A stretch of 32,350 bases of DNA from Planctomycetota bacterium (GTDB lineage Bacteria; Planctomycetota; Phycisphaerae; Phycisphaerales; SM1A02). The translations under genes and the position numbers were made by a program. Position 1 is the stretch's first letter. Every line of letters begins with the position of its first letter. Under the pieces are notes generated by a model, which was not told the origin of the DNA, ran no database searches, and was given only the letters and a program-made list of their open reading frames with translations. The DNA is taken from positions 1 to 32,350 of the forward strand of contig JADFFQ010000045.1 in the NCBI GenBank assembly GCA_022568135.1, in the 5' to 3' direction. Below are positions 8,392-16,994 of the stretch, piece by piece.

Positions 8392-9657
8392 ATGATCGCG
8401 ACGAACCAGACCAAGCATGCAATCAGGGCGTGGATCATTGGAATGATCGCTTCGATCGGCGCGGTCGGGTGCGCGCAGTCAAATGACCGAGGCATGGCCG
8501 TGCGCCCCGTATCCATCGCCGAGTTCGCCCAGCCGAAGGGGACAGCCACCGGCGAACCCCAGCGGGTCTTGAATGAGAACCCTCCGCAAGCGACGGCTGG
8601 GCCCGTTTCCGCCGCCGATCTCTCCGAAGGGGTCGCGGCCCCAGTCTCAGATGACGACCCGGCTCCTCGGCCCCTGTTGAGGTTCAGCCGGCCGGGCGAA
8701 CGGATCATTGTGGAAAGTCTGGTCGGCGAGGTAAACGGGCGGCCGATCTTCGCAGATGAGTTTCTTGAACCGATCGAAGAGCGCTTGCGGCGGGCTGCGG
8801 AGCAGACCAGCGGCCCGCAGCGCGAGGTGGTTCTCCGGGCCATCGTGACCTCGTGGCTTCGTGACGTGGTGTTGGACGCGCTGATTCTGGCCGAGGCCGA
8901 AGCGTCCCTGACCGTCGCGCAACAAAAGGGGCTCTTCGCGCTGATCCGCTCCTGGCAGGAGGAGGTGATCCGACGCGGCGGCGGCACGCGCTTCGGCATC
9001 GAATCCAGTCTACGGGAGGAAGGCTACGGGACCCTCAAGGATTACATGCGCAGACAAGAAGAGCTGATGCTTGTCAACGAGCTCCGCCGTCGAAAGATCG
9101 AGCCCCGCGTCATCGTCTCCTGGCGAGATATCGAGCGCGAATATCAACGCCGATACGAGGAGTTCAACCCACCCGCGACCGTCACCTTGGCCAGGATTCG
9201 GCTGAGCACCGAAGACCAGGCCGACCTCATCACGCAAGTGAAGCATCGGCTGGCCGGGGGTGAATCGTTCGCCGAGATCGCTGATGAACTCGATTTTCCC
9301 AACGGCGGTGTCTGGGAGACATTCAAGATGGGCGATGGCGGCATCAGTGACATCGAAGTCAGCGAGCAGATGAAGGCTGACCTGGCCGGCCTCGGCCCCG
9401 GTCAAACCAGCGAGCCGTTCACGCAGGGATCGGCAACGGTCTGGCTGAACATCGTGTCGGTGGACCGGCCACCGGGCATAACGCTCTACGATGATCCGCA
9501 GGTACAACGCCGACTGGGTGAGGATATCCGCAAACGCCGAAACAAGCAGGAATGGGATCGATACGTGAACTCACTGCTTGATCGCGGCATCTACGACGAG
9601 CTGGACGATATGGCCGATCGCCTGTATCGCATCGCACTGCTGCGCTACGGCCGATGA
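8392..9657 (+). CDS. SurA/PrsA-like peptidyl-prolyl isomerase lipoprotein
   Basis: This is probably a chaperone or parvulin-type isomerase for exported proteins. The N terminus is a lipoprotein signal peptide whose lipobox ends GAVGC, predicting lipid anchoring outside the inner membrane. A long SurA_N-like helical region follows (about residues 105-230: VGEVNGRPIFADEFL through RRKIEPRVIVSWRDIEREYQ). A parvulin-like region comes next (about 230-345) with TLARIRL, GGESFAEIADELDFPNGG and GLGPGQTSEPF. The isomerase core is degenerate, so chaperone activity is more likely than catalysis (inference). I chose the ATG at 8392, with GGA eight bases upstream and the signal peptide right after it; a GTG at 8371 is less likely. 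Its stop overlaps the yraN-family start by four bases. Confidence 0.82.
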   Translation: MIATNQTKHAIRAWIIGMIASIGAVGCAQSNDRGMAVRPVSIAEFAQPKGTATGEPQRVLNENPPQATAGPVSAADLSEGVAAPVSDDDPAPRPLLRFSRPGERIIVESLVGEVNGRPIFADEFLEPIEERLRRAAEQTSGPQREVVLRAIVTSWLRDVVLDALILAEAEASLTVAQQKGLFALIRSWQEEVIRRGGGTRFGIESSLREEGYGTLKDYMRRQEELMLVNELRRRKIEPRVIVSWRDIEREYQRRYEEFNPPATVTLARIRLSTEDQADLITQVKHRLAGGESFAEIADELDFPNGGVWETFKMGDGGISDIEVSEQMKADLAGLGPGQTSEPFTQGSATVWLNIVSVDRPPGITLYDDPQVQRRLGEDIRKRRNKQEWDRYVNSLLDRGIYDELDDMADRLYRIALLRYGR

Positions 9658-10049
9658 TACCGCTGCTGCGCAAGCTGAGTGTTCGAAGAGGTACGCTCGG
9701 CGACAAGGGTGAACGCCTTGCGGCGCGCTGGCTCAGCCGGCATGGGTACCGAATACTTCACCGCAACTACACCCTTGGCAAAGACGAGGCCGATCTCATC
9801 GCCCTCGATCCCGACGGAAAAACTCTGGTGATCGTCGAGGTCAAGACCCGCACCGACGCCGAACCCCCGCCCGAGGTCGGTTTCAACCGCGATAAGCAGT
9901 ACCGCATGGCTCGCCTGGCCAGCCGGCTGGTGAAGATGCCGCGGTTTCGTGACCGCCCGATCCGGTTCGACGCCGTCGCCATCGTCTGGCCGCGCGGTGA
10001 GAAGCCGCAGGTGCGCCACTATCCGAGCGCCTTTGAGTCGCCGTTTTGA
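9654..10049 (+). CDS. YraN/UPF0102 family nuclease-fold protein
   Basis: The 131-residue protein carries the family pattern: GDKGERLAARWLSRHGYRIL, RNYTLGKDEADLIALD and VIVEVKTRT. The acidic residues and the EVK motif resemble the active site of the restriction endonuclease/Holliday junction resolvase fold (family knowledge). A biochemical role is not settled. The usual gEiDLI motif reads DEADLI here. Its ATG lies in the ATGA overlap with the preceding SurA-like gene, so the two are coupled. A GC-rich hairpin about 100 bases downstream lies between it and the convergent VWA gene. Confidence 0.9.
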   Translation: MIPLLRKLSVRRGTLGDKGERLAARWLSRHGYRILHRNYTLGKDEADLIALDPDGKTLVIVEVKTRTDAEPPPEVGFNRDKQYRMARLASRLVKMPRFRDRPIRFDAVAIVWPRGEKPQVRHYPSAFESPF

Positions 10050-10152
10050 GAAAGAGGGTTGAGACTTGGAATCTGCGGTTTGAGATTCGAGCGAGCCGGG
10101 TCCTGATTTCATCGGGATCGGCCCGGTGGACATCCGCTTGGTGGCGGACCAT

Positions 10153-10172
10153 CCGCGGGTTGCCACCCGCGG
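10153..10172. terminator. strong GC hairpin between convergent genes
   Basis: CCGCGGGT, loop TGCC, ACCCGCGG form a perfect 8-bp stem. It lies six bases past the stop of the minus-strand VWA gene and 104 bases past the yraN-family stop. There is no T-run. The sequence ACCCGCGGCTA recurs at 11950-11960, so this may be a dispersed repeat rather than a dedicated terminator. Confidence 0.4.
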
Positions 10173-10177
10173 CTAGC

Positions 10178-11896
10178 CTATGCGATGATCTTTCGGCGGC
10201 GCTTGACGTAGTCCCACACGACGTAGCGGTCCAGGTCGCGTCCGCCGGTGAAGAAGACGCGGCCGCCGGTCGCTTCGACCATGCGGTGAGCGAATTGCAC
10301 ATCCTCATGCGTCTGACCCCAGTTGGGCAGCAGAAACACGTTGATGGTGATTCCTTCGCGCGCGACGAGTTGTGCTTCGCGCATCGTGGCCATTTCGGTG
10401 CGCGGATGCGGCGGATAGAGCAAGTAAAGCTGCTCAGCCTCGAAGTGGGCGGTGGGCAGGCCGTCGGTGATCAGGATGAGCTGTCGATTCGGCGTGTCCT
10501 GAGCGGTGAGCAACTGACGGGCGACCTGCAAGCCGCGCTGAATGTTGGTGAAGTGTTGGGGGATGTCGAACTCGGTGATCCGCTCATCGCTCATGTCCGC
10601 TCGCAGGCGCACCACCGATTCATACACTGTCACCGGCTTGGGCATCAGGCCTGGGACCTCCGAGATATGCCGGGGCTTGGCGAAGGTGTACATCTCGACG
10701 ATCTGGAGGTAGTCGCCGGGGTATTCGCTGCGAATCAATCCGTCCAGGGCCAGCGCCATCCGCTTGGCGTTGATGTATTGGCCGTCGTAACGCATCGACC
10801 CGCTCATATCCATCACCACGACGGTCGCGCACTTGGGAGTGTTGCGGGTGTGGTGGATCTCGATGTCTTCAGCGCTGAGACGAACGGGCAGGCCGGGGCC
10901 GGTGCGGATCATGGCGTTGATCATTGACTGGGGGATGTCCATGTGAGCGGGCGAGTCGCCGAACTCATAGGGCTTGGTCCGCGGCAGTTCGACGGCGCCC
11001 TCGCCGATGATGGGGCCGGCGTGCCGGCCGCTACGGGCCGCCTGAAGATCGCTGAAGATCTCTTGGAGCAATGTTGATTGGAAGATCCGATAGGCCTTGG
11101 GGGTGAGCTGATATCCCTCGGCGGTGAACTCCAGACCCTGGCGTTCGGCCATCTCACGCAGGTAGTCCTGAATCTGCTGCCCCAGCGCCTCAAGCTGTTG
11201 GATATCGCCGGGCTCAGCAAACTCCGCGAGCGCTTCGAGGTCGATGATGCCGATCTGCGCCGTTTTGCGGGCTTCTTCGAGCTGTTTGAGAAGCCGGTCG
11301 ATGGCTTCGAGCTCCTGCTTGATGGCCAGGGCCTCGGAAACGGTCATCGGCGTGACACCGGTGAACTCATACTTGGCGGCGAGCTCGTCGATCTGGTACT
11401 TCTCACCGAGGCGCTCGACGAGATGGACCAGTCGGCTGGCAAATCGCGACTGCTCATCGCCTACGCGGTACCACAGAGCTTCGAGGTCACGAATCTGCTC
11501 CTCTCGCACTACAGTTTCGAACCGTTTTCGCAAGTGGGGCGGCGGTTGCATCTGTCCGGCCAGATCGTGATACGCCCGCCGGGCAGTGTCCTGTACGCGA
11601 TCAGTCTCGTAGGTGGAAAGGATCTTGCGCTTGCGCTCCAGGAGCATGGCGATCAGGGCGTCGATGCTCGGGCCGAGGCCCTTGATCTGACTGGGATCGA
11701 GGTGGACGGCCCGGGCCAGTTCCTCCTCGGTGAAGCGGCGCATGCTTCCGTACATGAGCAGGTGCTCGAACGCCCCGGAGACCATGTCCGGCGGTTTAGC
11801 GGTCGGCGGCGGGAAGCTCTTGGGGTCATACCCCTGGTAGGTGTGAATGATCCCGCCGAGGGGATTGGGATCGCGAATGTTGTGCTTCGGTTTCAC
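10178..11896 (-). CDS. VWA domain protein, partner of the adjacent AAA+ ATPase
   Basis: The C-terminal 220 or so residues form a von Willebrand A domain with a complete metal-ion-dependent adhesion site: DMSGSM, a Thr in FTNIQRGL, and the Asp in LITDGLPT. The N-terminal 350 residues are helical with predicted coiled-coil stretches (LKQLEEARKT and IQQLEALGQQIQDYLREM). Families pairing a MoxR-type ATPase with a VWA protein act in metal insertion or activation of protein complexes (family knowledge); the target here is unknown. The GTG start at 11896 has no clear ribosome binding site. It follows the ATPase gene by 80 bases on the same strand, supporting joint function. Confidence 0.87.
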   Translation of the reverse strand: MKPKHNIRDPNPLGGIIHTYQGYDPKSFPPPTAKPPDMVSGAFEHLLMYGSMRRFTEEELARAVHLDPSQIKGLGPSIDALIAMLLERKRKILSTYETDRVQDTARRAYHDLAGQMQPPPHLRKRFETVVREEQIRDLEALWYRVGDEQSRFASRLVHLVERLGEKYQIDELAAKYEFTGVTPMTVSEALAIKQELEAIDRLLKQLEEARKTAQIGIIDLEALAEFAEPGDIQQLEALGQQIQDYLREMAERQGLEFTAEGYQLTPKAYRIFQSTLLQEIFSDLQAARSGRHAGPIIGEGAVELPRTKPYEFGDSPAHMDIPQSMINAMIRTGPGLPVRLSAEDIEIHHTRNTPKCATVVVMDMSGSMRYDGQYINAKRMALALDGLIRSEYPGDYLQIVEMYTFAKPRHISEVPGLMPKPVTVYESVVRLRADMSDERITEFDIPQHFTNIQRGLQVARQLLTAQDTPNRQLILITDGLPTAHFEAEQLYLLYPPHPRTEMATMREAQLVAREGITINVFLLPNWGQTHEDVQFAHRMVEATGGRVFFTGGRDLDRYVVWDYVKRRRKIIA

Positions 11897-11936
11897 CGAT
11901 CGGACACCATGGTTGAGCGGCTGTTTGCATCGCCAC

Positions 11937-11960
11937 GCGCGGATCTTCGACCCGCGGCTA
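11937..11960. repeat. second copy of a hairpin-forming motif ending ACCCGCGGCTA
   Basis: CGCGG (11938-11942) pairs with CCGCG (11952-11956) around a nine-base loop. The last 11 bases (11950-11960) are identical to 10165-10175. The copy lies in the 80-base gap between the ATPase and VWA genes. Confidence 0.5.
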
Positions 11961-11976
11961 ATCGCAGAATGTTGAA

Positions 11977-13497
11977 TTACGTGAATTCATAGGTGATCCG
12001 GCCGTGGTGTTGCGACCGGGAGACGCGGTCGGTGACGTAGAGCCCGGCCAGGACGAACTCGACGCACGAAGCGCGGACGGCGGGGGACTGGGCGGGGTTG
12101 ACCTCGAACGCTTTTTCCCAGGCGGGCGGGACCCGTTTCAGCCGCCGGGCGTAATGCGACGACGGCAGCATATCCCCGACTTCGATCTTGACACCGCGGC
12201 CGAAGATGTCGGCGATCTCGTCCAGGCCATGCTCGTCCACGTATTCTTCGAAGACCGTCTTGATGGCCTCGGCGGCGATGGAATCGATCACCTGGCGCTC
12301 GGACATCTGGTGGCTGCCCATCATGTCCAGTTCGAGCTTGCCCAGGCACGAACTATAGAGATGGCCCAGATCGCTGATCCGCGGGACGGCCGGGCGCTCG
12401 CCGAGCCGCACCGCTCGCTGCCTGGTGTTGGCGATCATCGTGCGATAATTGGCGATGCTGAGGCGGGCGCTGACGCCGGATTGCTGATCGACGTACTTGC
12501 TCTTGCGTGCACAGATGCTGATCTGCTCGATGATCTCCTCCATGAATGGCGGGATCATCACGGGGAACTCCCCGTTCAGCTCGACGCGCGCCTCCTGCTT
12601 CATGATCTCGATGCCGGCGGTGCGCTGCCGCGGATAGTGCGTCTGGATCGTTGAGCCGATGCGATCCTTGAGCTGGGCAATCACCTTGCCGGAGCGGTTG
12701 TACGTCATGGGGTTGGCTGAGAAGAGGATCAGCACGTCAACATCGAAGCGGACCGGATAGCCGCGGATCTGCACGTCGCGCTCCTCGAGGATGTTGAACA
12801 GCCCGACCTGCACGAGCTCATCAAGGTCCGGCAGCTCATTCATCGCAAAGACCCCGCGGTGCAGTCGGGGGATGAGCCCGAAATGCAGGGCCTCCTCGGC
12901 GGAGAGGCTGGCGCCGCCCGCCAGCTTGGCCGGGTCAATCTCACCGATGATGTCAGCGAACTTGGTGCCGGGCGCAAGTCGTTCAGCATACCGTTGCTCG
13001 CGCGGCCACCAGGCAATCGGTATCTCGTCTTCGCCGTGCTCAGCGACGAAGGCCAGGGCGATCCTCGTGATTGGCCGGTATGGATCCTCGTGCACGGGGC
13101 AGCCCTCAATGTCCAGATAGGGCAGCTCTTCATCGAGAAACCGCGTCAGCATCCGCATCAGCCGGCTCTTCGCCTGGCCCTTCTCGCCCAGGAAGAGCAT
13201 GTCGTGCTTGGCGATGATGGCGTTGTTGATCTCCGGGATCACCGTGTCTTCAAAGCCGATGATGCCGGGAAACAGCTCGTCGCCGCGGGCCAGGGCGGCG
13301 ATGAAGTTGTCGTAGAGCTCATCTTTGACCGGCTTGGAGCGCCAGCCACTTTCGCGCAGCTGCTGGAGGGTCGTCGGTTTCGCCGTTGCGTGCACGGTGC
13401 GGGGCTCCTCCATCGCCGGATCGCCAAGGACGGAGGATGATAGCCCCGCCTGAAGGTGCAGGGGCACGACCCTCCCAACAGGCCCTATCTTCATCAT
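11977..13497 (-). CDS. MoxR/ChlI-type AAA+ ATPase
   Basis: The AAA+ core shows a Walker A loop ([11 protein letters not shown]), a Walker B-like segment ([11 protein letters not shown]), sensor 1 as FSANPMTY, and the [14 protein letters not shown] strand. It resembles the ATPase subunit of magnesium chelatase-like and MoxR proteins, but the C-terminal 200 residues are specific to this subgroup. ATP hydrolysis would remodel or activate a partner, presumably with the VWA protein encoded just downstream. The start is uncertain: the ATG at 13497 has GGAG nine bases upstream, whereas conserved-looking sequence ([19 protein letters not shown]) begins around residue 42, and an ATG at 13413 is an alternative. 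It is divergent from the peroxiredoxin gene. Confidence 0.87.
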   Translation of the reverse strand: MMKIGPVGRVVPLHLQAGLSSSVLGDPAMEEPRTVHATAKPTTLQQLRESGWRSKPVKDELYDNFIAALARGDELFPGIIGFEDTVIPEINNAIIAKHDMLFLGEKGQAKSRLMRMLTRFLDEELPYLDIEGCPVHEDPYRPITRIALAFVAEHGEDEIPIAWWPREQRYAERLAPGTKFADIIGEIDPAKLAGGASLSAEEALHFGLIPRLHRGVFAMNELPDLDELVQVGLFNILEERDVQIRGYPVRFDVDVLILFSANPMTYNRSGKVIAQLKDRIGSTIQTHYPRQRTAGIEIMKQEARVELNGEFPVMIPPFMEEIIEQISICARKSKYVDQQSGVSARLSIANYRTMIANTRQRAVRLGERPAVPRISDLGHLYSSCLGKLELDMMGSHQMSERQVIDSIAAEAIKTVFEEYVDEHGLDEIADIFGRGVKIEVGDMLPSSHYARRLKRVPPAWEKAFEVNPAQSPAVRASCVEFVLAGLYVTDRVSRSQHHGRITYEFT

Positions 13498-13555
13498 GGG
13501 CTACAACTCCGGTGGCTGGCTTGGTACACTCCTGGGAAATCAAGGGAGACCGTCC

Positions 13556-14038
13556 ATGAGCATACGTAAAGGCGACAAGGCCCCCGGGTTTGAATTGCCC
13601 ACCAAGCCGGGTGAGCAGATCGACGTCGGGACACACATCGGCCGGGAGAAGGTGGTCCTGCTGTTCTTCCCGTTCGCGTTCAGCCCGGTCTGCACCGACG
13701 AGATGTGTCACATGCGCGATACCTGGGGGCAATGGCAGGAGCTGGACGCCAAGGTCTTTGGCATCAGTGTGGACAGCCCCTTCGTCACCGACCGCTTCCG
13801 CAGCGACGAGAACATCCCGTTCCCGATCCTCTCGGATTTCAACAAGCAAGTGTGCTCACAATACGGCACGTTGCACGAGGATCTCAAGGGTCTCAAGGGC
13901 GTCGCCAAGCGCTCCGTGTTTGTCATCGCCGCAGACGGCAAAGTGGTCTACGACTGGGTCACCGAGGACCCGCGGGTGCAGGTGCCCTTTGACGAGGTGA
14001 AAGCGGCCCTTGCTGTGGGTGACGCCGCAGTCCGGTGA
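13556..14038 (+). CDS. Peroxiredoxin (AhpE/Bcp-like)
   Basis: This thiol peroxidase reduces hydrogen peroxide or organic peroxides using a cysteine sulfenate. The thioredoxin fold begins at KGDKAPGFELPTKPGE. The peroxidatic cysteine is in PFAFSPVCTDEM, which carries the expected proline and serine or threonine before the Cys. Another Cys follows at DEMC and one at QVCSQYG, but no classical C-terminal resolving CP motif is seen, which suggests a 1-Cys or AhpE-like enzyme. Its 160 residues are normal for the family. I chose the ATG at 13556, with GGGAG eight bases upstream. It is cytoplasmic with no signal peptide. Confidence 0.93.
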   Translation: MSIRKGDKAPGFELPTKPGEQIDVGTHIGREKVVLLFFPFAFSPVCTDEMCHMRDTWGQWQELDAKVFGISVDSPFVTDRFRSDENIPFPILSDFNKQVCSQYGTLHEDLKGLKGVAKRSVFVIAADGKVVYDWVTEDPRVQVPFDEVKAALAVGDAAVR

Positions 14039-14123
14039 TTCTTGTGTACGACGCGCCGACGAGGAGTCCGGGCATCCTCACGAGGTGAATCGCCCGTTGT
14101 TGGGGGCTATCATCGACGCTACT

Positions 14124-14196
14124 GCGGGTGTAGCTCAGTTGGTAGAGCGTCAGCCTTCCAAGCTGAATGTCGAGGGTTCGAGTCCCTTCGCCCGCT
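14124..14196 (+). tRNA. tRNA-Gly (anticodon UCC)
   Basis: The 73-base cloverleaf is complete. The acceptor GCGGGTG pairs with CGCCCGC with one T-G pair. The D arm contains TAGCTCAGTTGGTAGAGC, the anticodon stem TCAGC/GCTGA encloses the loop CTTCCAA, and the T loop is GGTTCGAGTCC. The discriminator is T, and CCA is not encoded. A TATCAT sequence ten bases upstream could be a -10 box. The 3' 46 bases recur at 23719-23764. Confidence 0.97.
14151..14196. repeat. 46-bp direct repeat, copy in intact tRNA-Gly (attL-like)
   Basis: It runs from the anticodon stem to the discriminator base and is identical to 23719-23764. This is the usual extent of a tRNA attachment site used by tyrosine integrases. 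Identity ends abruptly on both sides. Confidence 0.9.
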
Positions 14197-14287
14197 TTGA
14201 TGAACCATCGTGCTTCGATGCGCAACACTGTGTATCGTCAACAGGTTGTGCATCAACGGTTGCGAGCACGGCATCGCCACCCACTGT

Positions 14288-15175
14288 TCATTCACCACCG
14301 GTAACTCGAAACGTGATCGACGCCCAGAAGCTTTCCCAGTCAGCCGATGCGCGTTCGGCAGTCGATGCGTCCACTTCTACTGTGGCTCCCGGCCGTTCGA
14401 TGGCGCTGATTGTGTGTGTTCGCACAAACCACAGGCCCGGCCGGTTCAACCTGATCCGCGCGACACCATCGTCGTCGGTAATCACGTTCTGAACATATGT
14501 ATGCGGCGGCAATCCCTCGTGCCCGCACGAGACACGAAGGCCTGCAGCTGGCTGCCCATTTCGCAGTACGCGCACGAGGACTTCATCACCGACGTTCCAG
14601 CGGCATGGGTTTGACAAGGGAATGATCTCAAGTGGATGCCCGACCGGCTGCCGGTAGGTCGTGTCCTTCGAATCGTCGGCTACTTCGACAAAGGTCTTGG
14701 CGAGCTTGGTGTATAGCTCGCGCCCAGGCTTCTCCGGCTCGTTGTTTGCATGTCGCGCGCCCAACGCTGCCTCGGCGTGTTCGTCCTTCAGGTAGGCATC
14801 GAAATCAGCCGACTCAATTTCGATATAACGCGGACGCAGCGCCACAGCAATCACATGCATGCCTTGCTGATCCATTTCGAATCGAGCCGCAAGCTCCATG
14901 CCTTCGATTGCAAACGATGATACGTCGCGTCTGTCACCCGCATGAATGACTGCCCACTCCGTGATGCGCTTGGGCTCGGCTGCATGCTCGCTGATGGGAA
15001 ACACTTCCGCGGTAACGACTGCGAGACGGATCGTTTCACCGGCATTCGCGGTGTTTGCACCTGCGACCAGCCAGGAGTCGTGGGCCGCGGCAGGGTCAGC
15101 ACAGGCCACCGCCATCCAAGTCGCAACAAGGAACGACACAGTCGAGTTTGACCACGTAGATTGAGATCGTCGCAT
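14288..15175 (-). CDS. Secreted DUF4198/NikM-like protein
   Basis: A signal peptide is followed by cleavage near DPAAAHDSW, predicting export. The mature N terminus HDSWLVAG followed by GETIRLAVVTAEVFP matches DUF4198 proteins, some of which are periplasmic parts of nickel or cobalt uptake systems. A later beta-rich segment (GDEVLVRVLRNGQPAAGLRV, then DDDGVARIRLNRPGLWFVRT) completes the typical Ig-like fold. No transporter gene is adjacent, so a metal role is only inferred. I chose the ATG near 15175 because GGAGGAATC sits directly before it; the frame extends upstream to 15295 without a good start. It is the first gene after the tRNA, transcribed toward it. Confidence 0.78.
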   Translation of the reverse strand: MRRSQSTWSNSTVSFLVATWMAVACADPAAAHDSWLVAGANTANAGETIRLAVVTAEVFPISEHAAEPKRITEWAVIHAGDRRDVSSFAIEGMELAARFEMDQQGMHVIAVALRPRYIEIESADFDAYLKDEHAEAALGARHANNEPEKPGRELYTKLAKTFVEVADDSKDTTYRQPVGHPLEIIPLSNPCRWNVGDEVLVRVLRNGQPAAGLRVSCGHEGLPPHTYVQNVITDDDGVARIRLNRPGLWFVRTHTISAIERPGATVEVDASTAERASADWESFWASITFRVTGGE

Positions 15176-15364
15176 GATTCCTCCGACCAACTGATTGGAT
15201 CGCAGCGTCAATGGAGATTGCTCGGACATGTGCTTCGGGCATTCATGCCCACCGAGTGCGGCGGGATCACGGGCAGGTGAATCCACCACGACCACCCGAA
15301 CCGCTTGATGGTCCGCTCGCCAAACTATCGATCGTTTCGATTGTATCGAATCCTATGTCGAAAG

Positions 15365-16066
15365 CTACTGCTCAATTCTTGGGGCGACTGCTCGTTGGAG
15401 GTGAATAGCTGCCCCACATTCCCGGCAGGCATCGTGGTTGGCGTGTCGCAGGTCGTAGCCGCAGGCGACACACAGCCCGCGCTTGCGCCGGATGTGTCGG
15501 CGAAGGGCGAACTGGCCAGGGATGACCAGCCAGAGGATCGCGGCGTAGAAGAGCGTGTTGAACGCGAAGCCGAGCCAGATGGGTCGGAGTGGCAGGGCTC
15601 GCGGAAGTGGCGGCCAAAAGTAGAGCTGGCCCACGCTGTGACGTGATGAAAGTGGGAGACCTCCTTTGACGACAACAGTCTGCCGATACGCAGGCCACTC
15701 GTACTCGCTCCACATCGTCAAGGCAGGCCATCCGCGGGCATCCGTAAAACTGTTCTCCCCGCTAATGCGACCAGACTGGTAGGCGGCGGATGGAACATCG
15801 AGATGGAGCCAATAGGGCGATAGTTCGTCCATCCTGCGGCTCCCGCGCATCTTCCTATTGAGAGTAGCAGTGCGACTGCGCTCAAAATAGATGAGGGTTC
15901 CAATGTTGCTAGACCATCGCAGGAGAGACGCCGTCCCGTCTTCTGAGATGCCCTCCGTATAGTCGGTCCCTATATCAGCCCATGCCGCACACCCCCACGC
16001 AACGGCGACGTTGAGCACCACGCCGAGGAGCAGGAAGATCACGAGCTTCGTCAGGCGGCGTCGCAT
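15365..16066 (-). CDS. Membrane protein with C-terminal zinc ribbon (CxxCGYDLR type)
   Basis: The N terminus (about residues 7-30) is a membrane helix or uncleaved signal. An extracytoplasmic middle region of unknown fold follows, then a second membrane helix (PIWLGFAFNTLFYAAILWLV) near residue 170. The C terminus holds a zinc ribbon, CVACGYDLRHANHDACRECG, with four cysteines. This layout is a multi-copy family I associate with planctomycetes; no function is known. The ATG at 16066 has AGGA five bases upstream. It is the third of three tandem zinc-ribbon genes on this strand. Confidence 0.75.
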   Translation of the reverse strand: MRRRLTKLVIFLLLGVVLNVAVAWGCAAWADIGTDYTEGISEDGTASLLRWSSNIGTLIYFERSRTATLNRKMRGSRRMDELSPYWLHLDVPSAAYQSGRISGENSFTDARGWPALTMWSEYEWPAYRQTVVVKGGLPLSSRHSVGQLYFWPPLPRALPLRPIWLGFAFNTLFYAAILWLVIPGQFALRRHIRRKRGLCVACGYDLRHANHDACRECGAAIHLQRAVAPRIEQ

Positions 16067-16123
16067 TGCGTCCTTTGTCTAGCCCAACACGTTCTGCGCG
16101 GGCGGCTCTGCCGCGCGGTACTC

Positions 16124-16630
16124 TCAGATTGACGCGACAAGCATCAGCCAGGTTACCGCGTTTATCACAACAGCGATCACTGTCTCGGCAAGGACAGCAA
16201 CTATGATGAGCAAGCACTTCCGAGTGAATCTTCGATTGAATGCCGCAACAACGAGAGCGCTACACCACATCAGGCCGCCAAGCAGCCACACTAACATGAA
16301 CCACGACAACACCTCATCCGGCCAAGGATGGTCGATCACGCTCATAGGCTGGCCGCTGGGAGGAAACGAGTACACATAGCGGGCAACGTTGACAATCGGA
16401 AGCACGATGCCAAACGTGATGGCGAGCGTGGCGAGAACTATCTGGAGCTTTGTCCACCGGGCATCGTTACCTGCGAGGATCGCGCTTTCGACAGGAAGTC
16501 CACACTCCGGACACGCGCCGTCCTGCTGTAGCCCCCGGAGGTTGTACCGACAGCTCGGGCAAACTACATCGCTTGCCAACCGCCCTCTCTCATCGACAAT
16601 CACCGATCGAATCTCAGGGTTTCGGGGCAT
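16124..16630 (-). CDS. Zinc-ribbon membrane protein
   Basis: The N-terminal zinc ribbon is CPSCRYNLRGLQQDGACPEC, about residues 24-43. Three membrane helices follow: IVLATLAITFGIVLPIVNVA, a second around VLSWFMLVWLLGGLMW, and a third around LLIIVAVLAETVIAVVI. It is probably an inner-membrane protein with a cytoplasmic metal-binding head; the function is not known. The ATG at 16630 starts MPRNPEIRS and has GAGAG upstream; the frame could extend to 16681 but would overlap the next gene. Compared with the 15365-16066 protein, the zinc ribbon is at the opposite end, so the two are not simple duplicates. Confidence 0.72.
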   Translation of the reverse strand: MPRNPEIRSVIVDERGRLASDVVCPSCRYNLRGLQQDGACPECGLPVESAILAGNDARWTKLQIVLATLAITFGIVLPIVNVARYVYSFPPSGQPMSVIDHPWPDEVLSWFMLVWLLGGLMWCSALVVAAFNRRFTRKCLLIIVAVLAETVIAVVINAVTWLMLVASI

Positions 16631-16640
16631 TGCAGGACTC

Positions 16641-16829
16641 TCAGTGAACGACTGACACCCCACACTCGGGGCAAATCTCATGCTTTGTTCCGCGCAGGTC
16701 GTAGCCGCATGTGAGACAACGACCTCGAAGGCGTCGAAGGAAGTAGCGAAGCAGCCCTGGCCAGGGGATGATCAGCCCGATCGGGCCAAGGAGCAGGCAG
16801 ACAGCGATTCGTTGCCGGAGGCGCTTCAT
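16641..16829 (-). CDS. Small one-helix zinc-ribbon protein (62 aa)
   Basis: One membrane helix (AVCLLLGPIGLIIPWPGLL) is followed by a basic stretch and the ribbon CLTCGYDLRGTKHEICPECG at the C terminus. The ATG at 16829 is used, with a GTG and TTG just upstream as alternatives. It ends 10 bases before the start of the next zinc-ribbon gene, so they are likely co-transcribed. The function is unknown. It may be the minimal form or a truncated C-terminal piece of the larger family. Confidence 0.6.
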   Translation of the reverse strand: MKRLRQRIAVCLLLGPIGLIIPWPGLLRYFLRRLRGRCLTCGYDLRGTKHEICPECGVSVVH

Positions 16830-16840
16830 CACCAATCAGT

Positions 16841-16897
16841 TTACGCCACGGTGCCGCACTCCGGGCAGGCGTCGTGGTCGGCATGGCGGATGTCGTG
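16841..16897 (-). pseudogene. Remnant of a fourth zinc-ribbon gene
   Basis: The minus strand reads HDIRHADHDACPECGTVA and then a stop at 16841. This matches the second half of the ribbon in the 15365-16066 protein (DLRHANHDACRECGAA), but the first CxxC pair and everything upstream are missing. It lies directly upstream of the 62-aa gene. Confidence 0.6.
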
Positions 16898-16994
16898 TGT
16901 AACTCAATGACTGTCGCGCGATCGACGTTGGCCATTTGGGACGCCGTCAGATAGTGGATGGCCCCTTTTTCGCCGTCACCTGCCACACGCGATC

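Noticed and set aside
14101..14123. Full -35/-10 promoter for tRNA-Gly
   Set aside because: TATCAT is a fair -10 box, but no acceptable -35 lies 16-18 bases upstream.
13959..14228. Minus-strand frame with peptide GEGTRTLDIQLGRL
   Set aside because: This is the antisense translation of the tRNA-Gly; the same peptide appears at 23434-23952 because of the 46-bp repeat.
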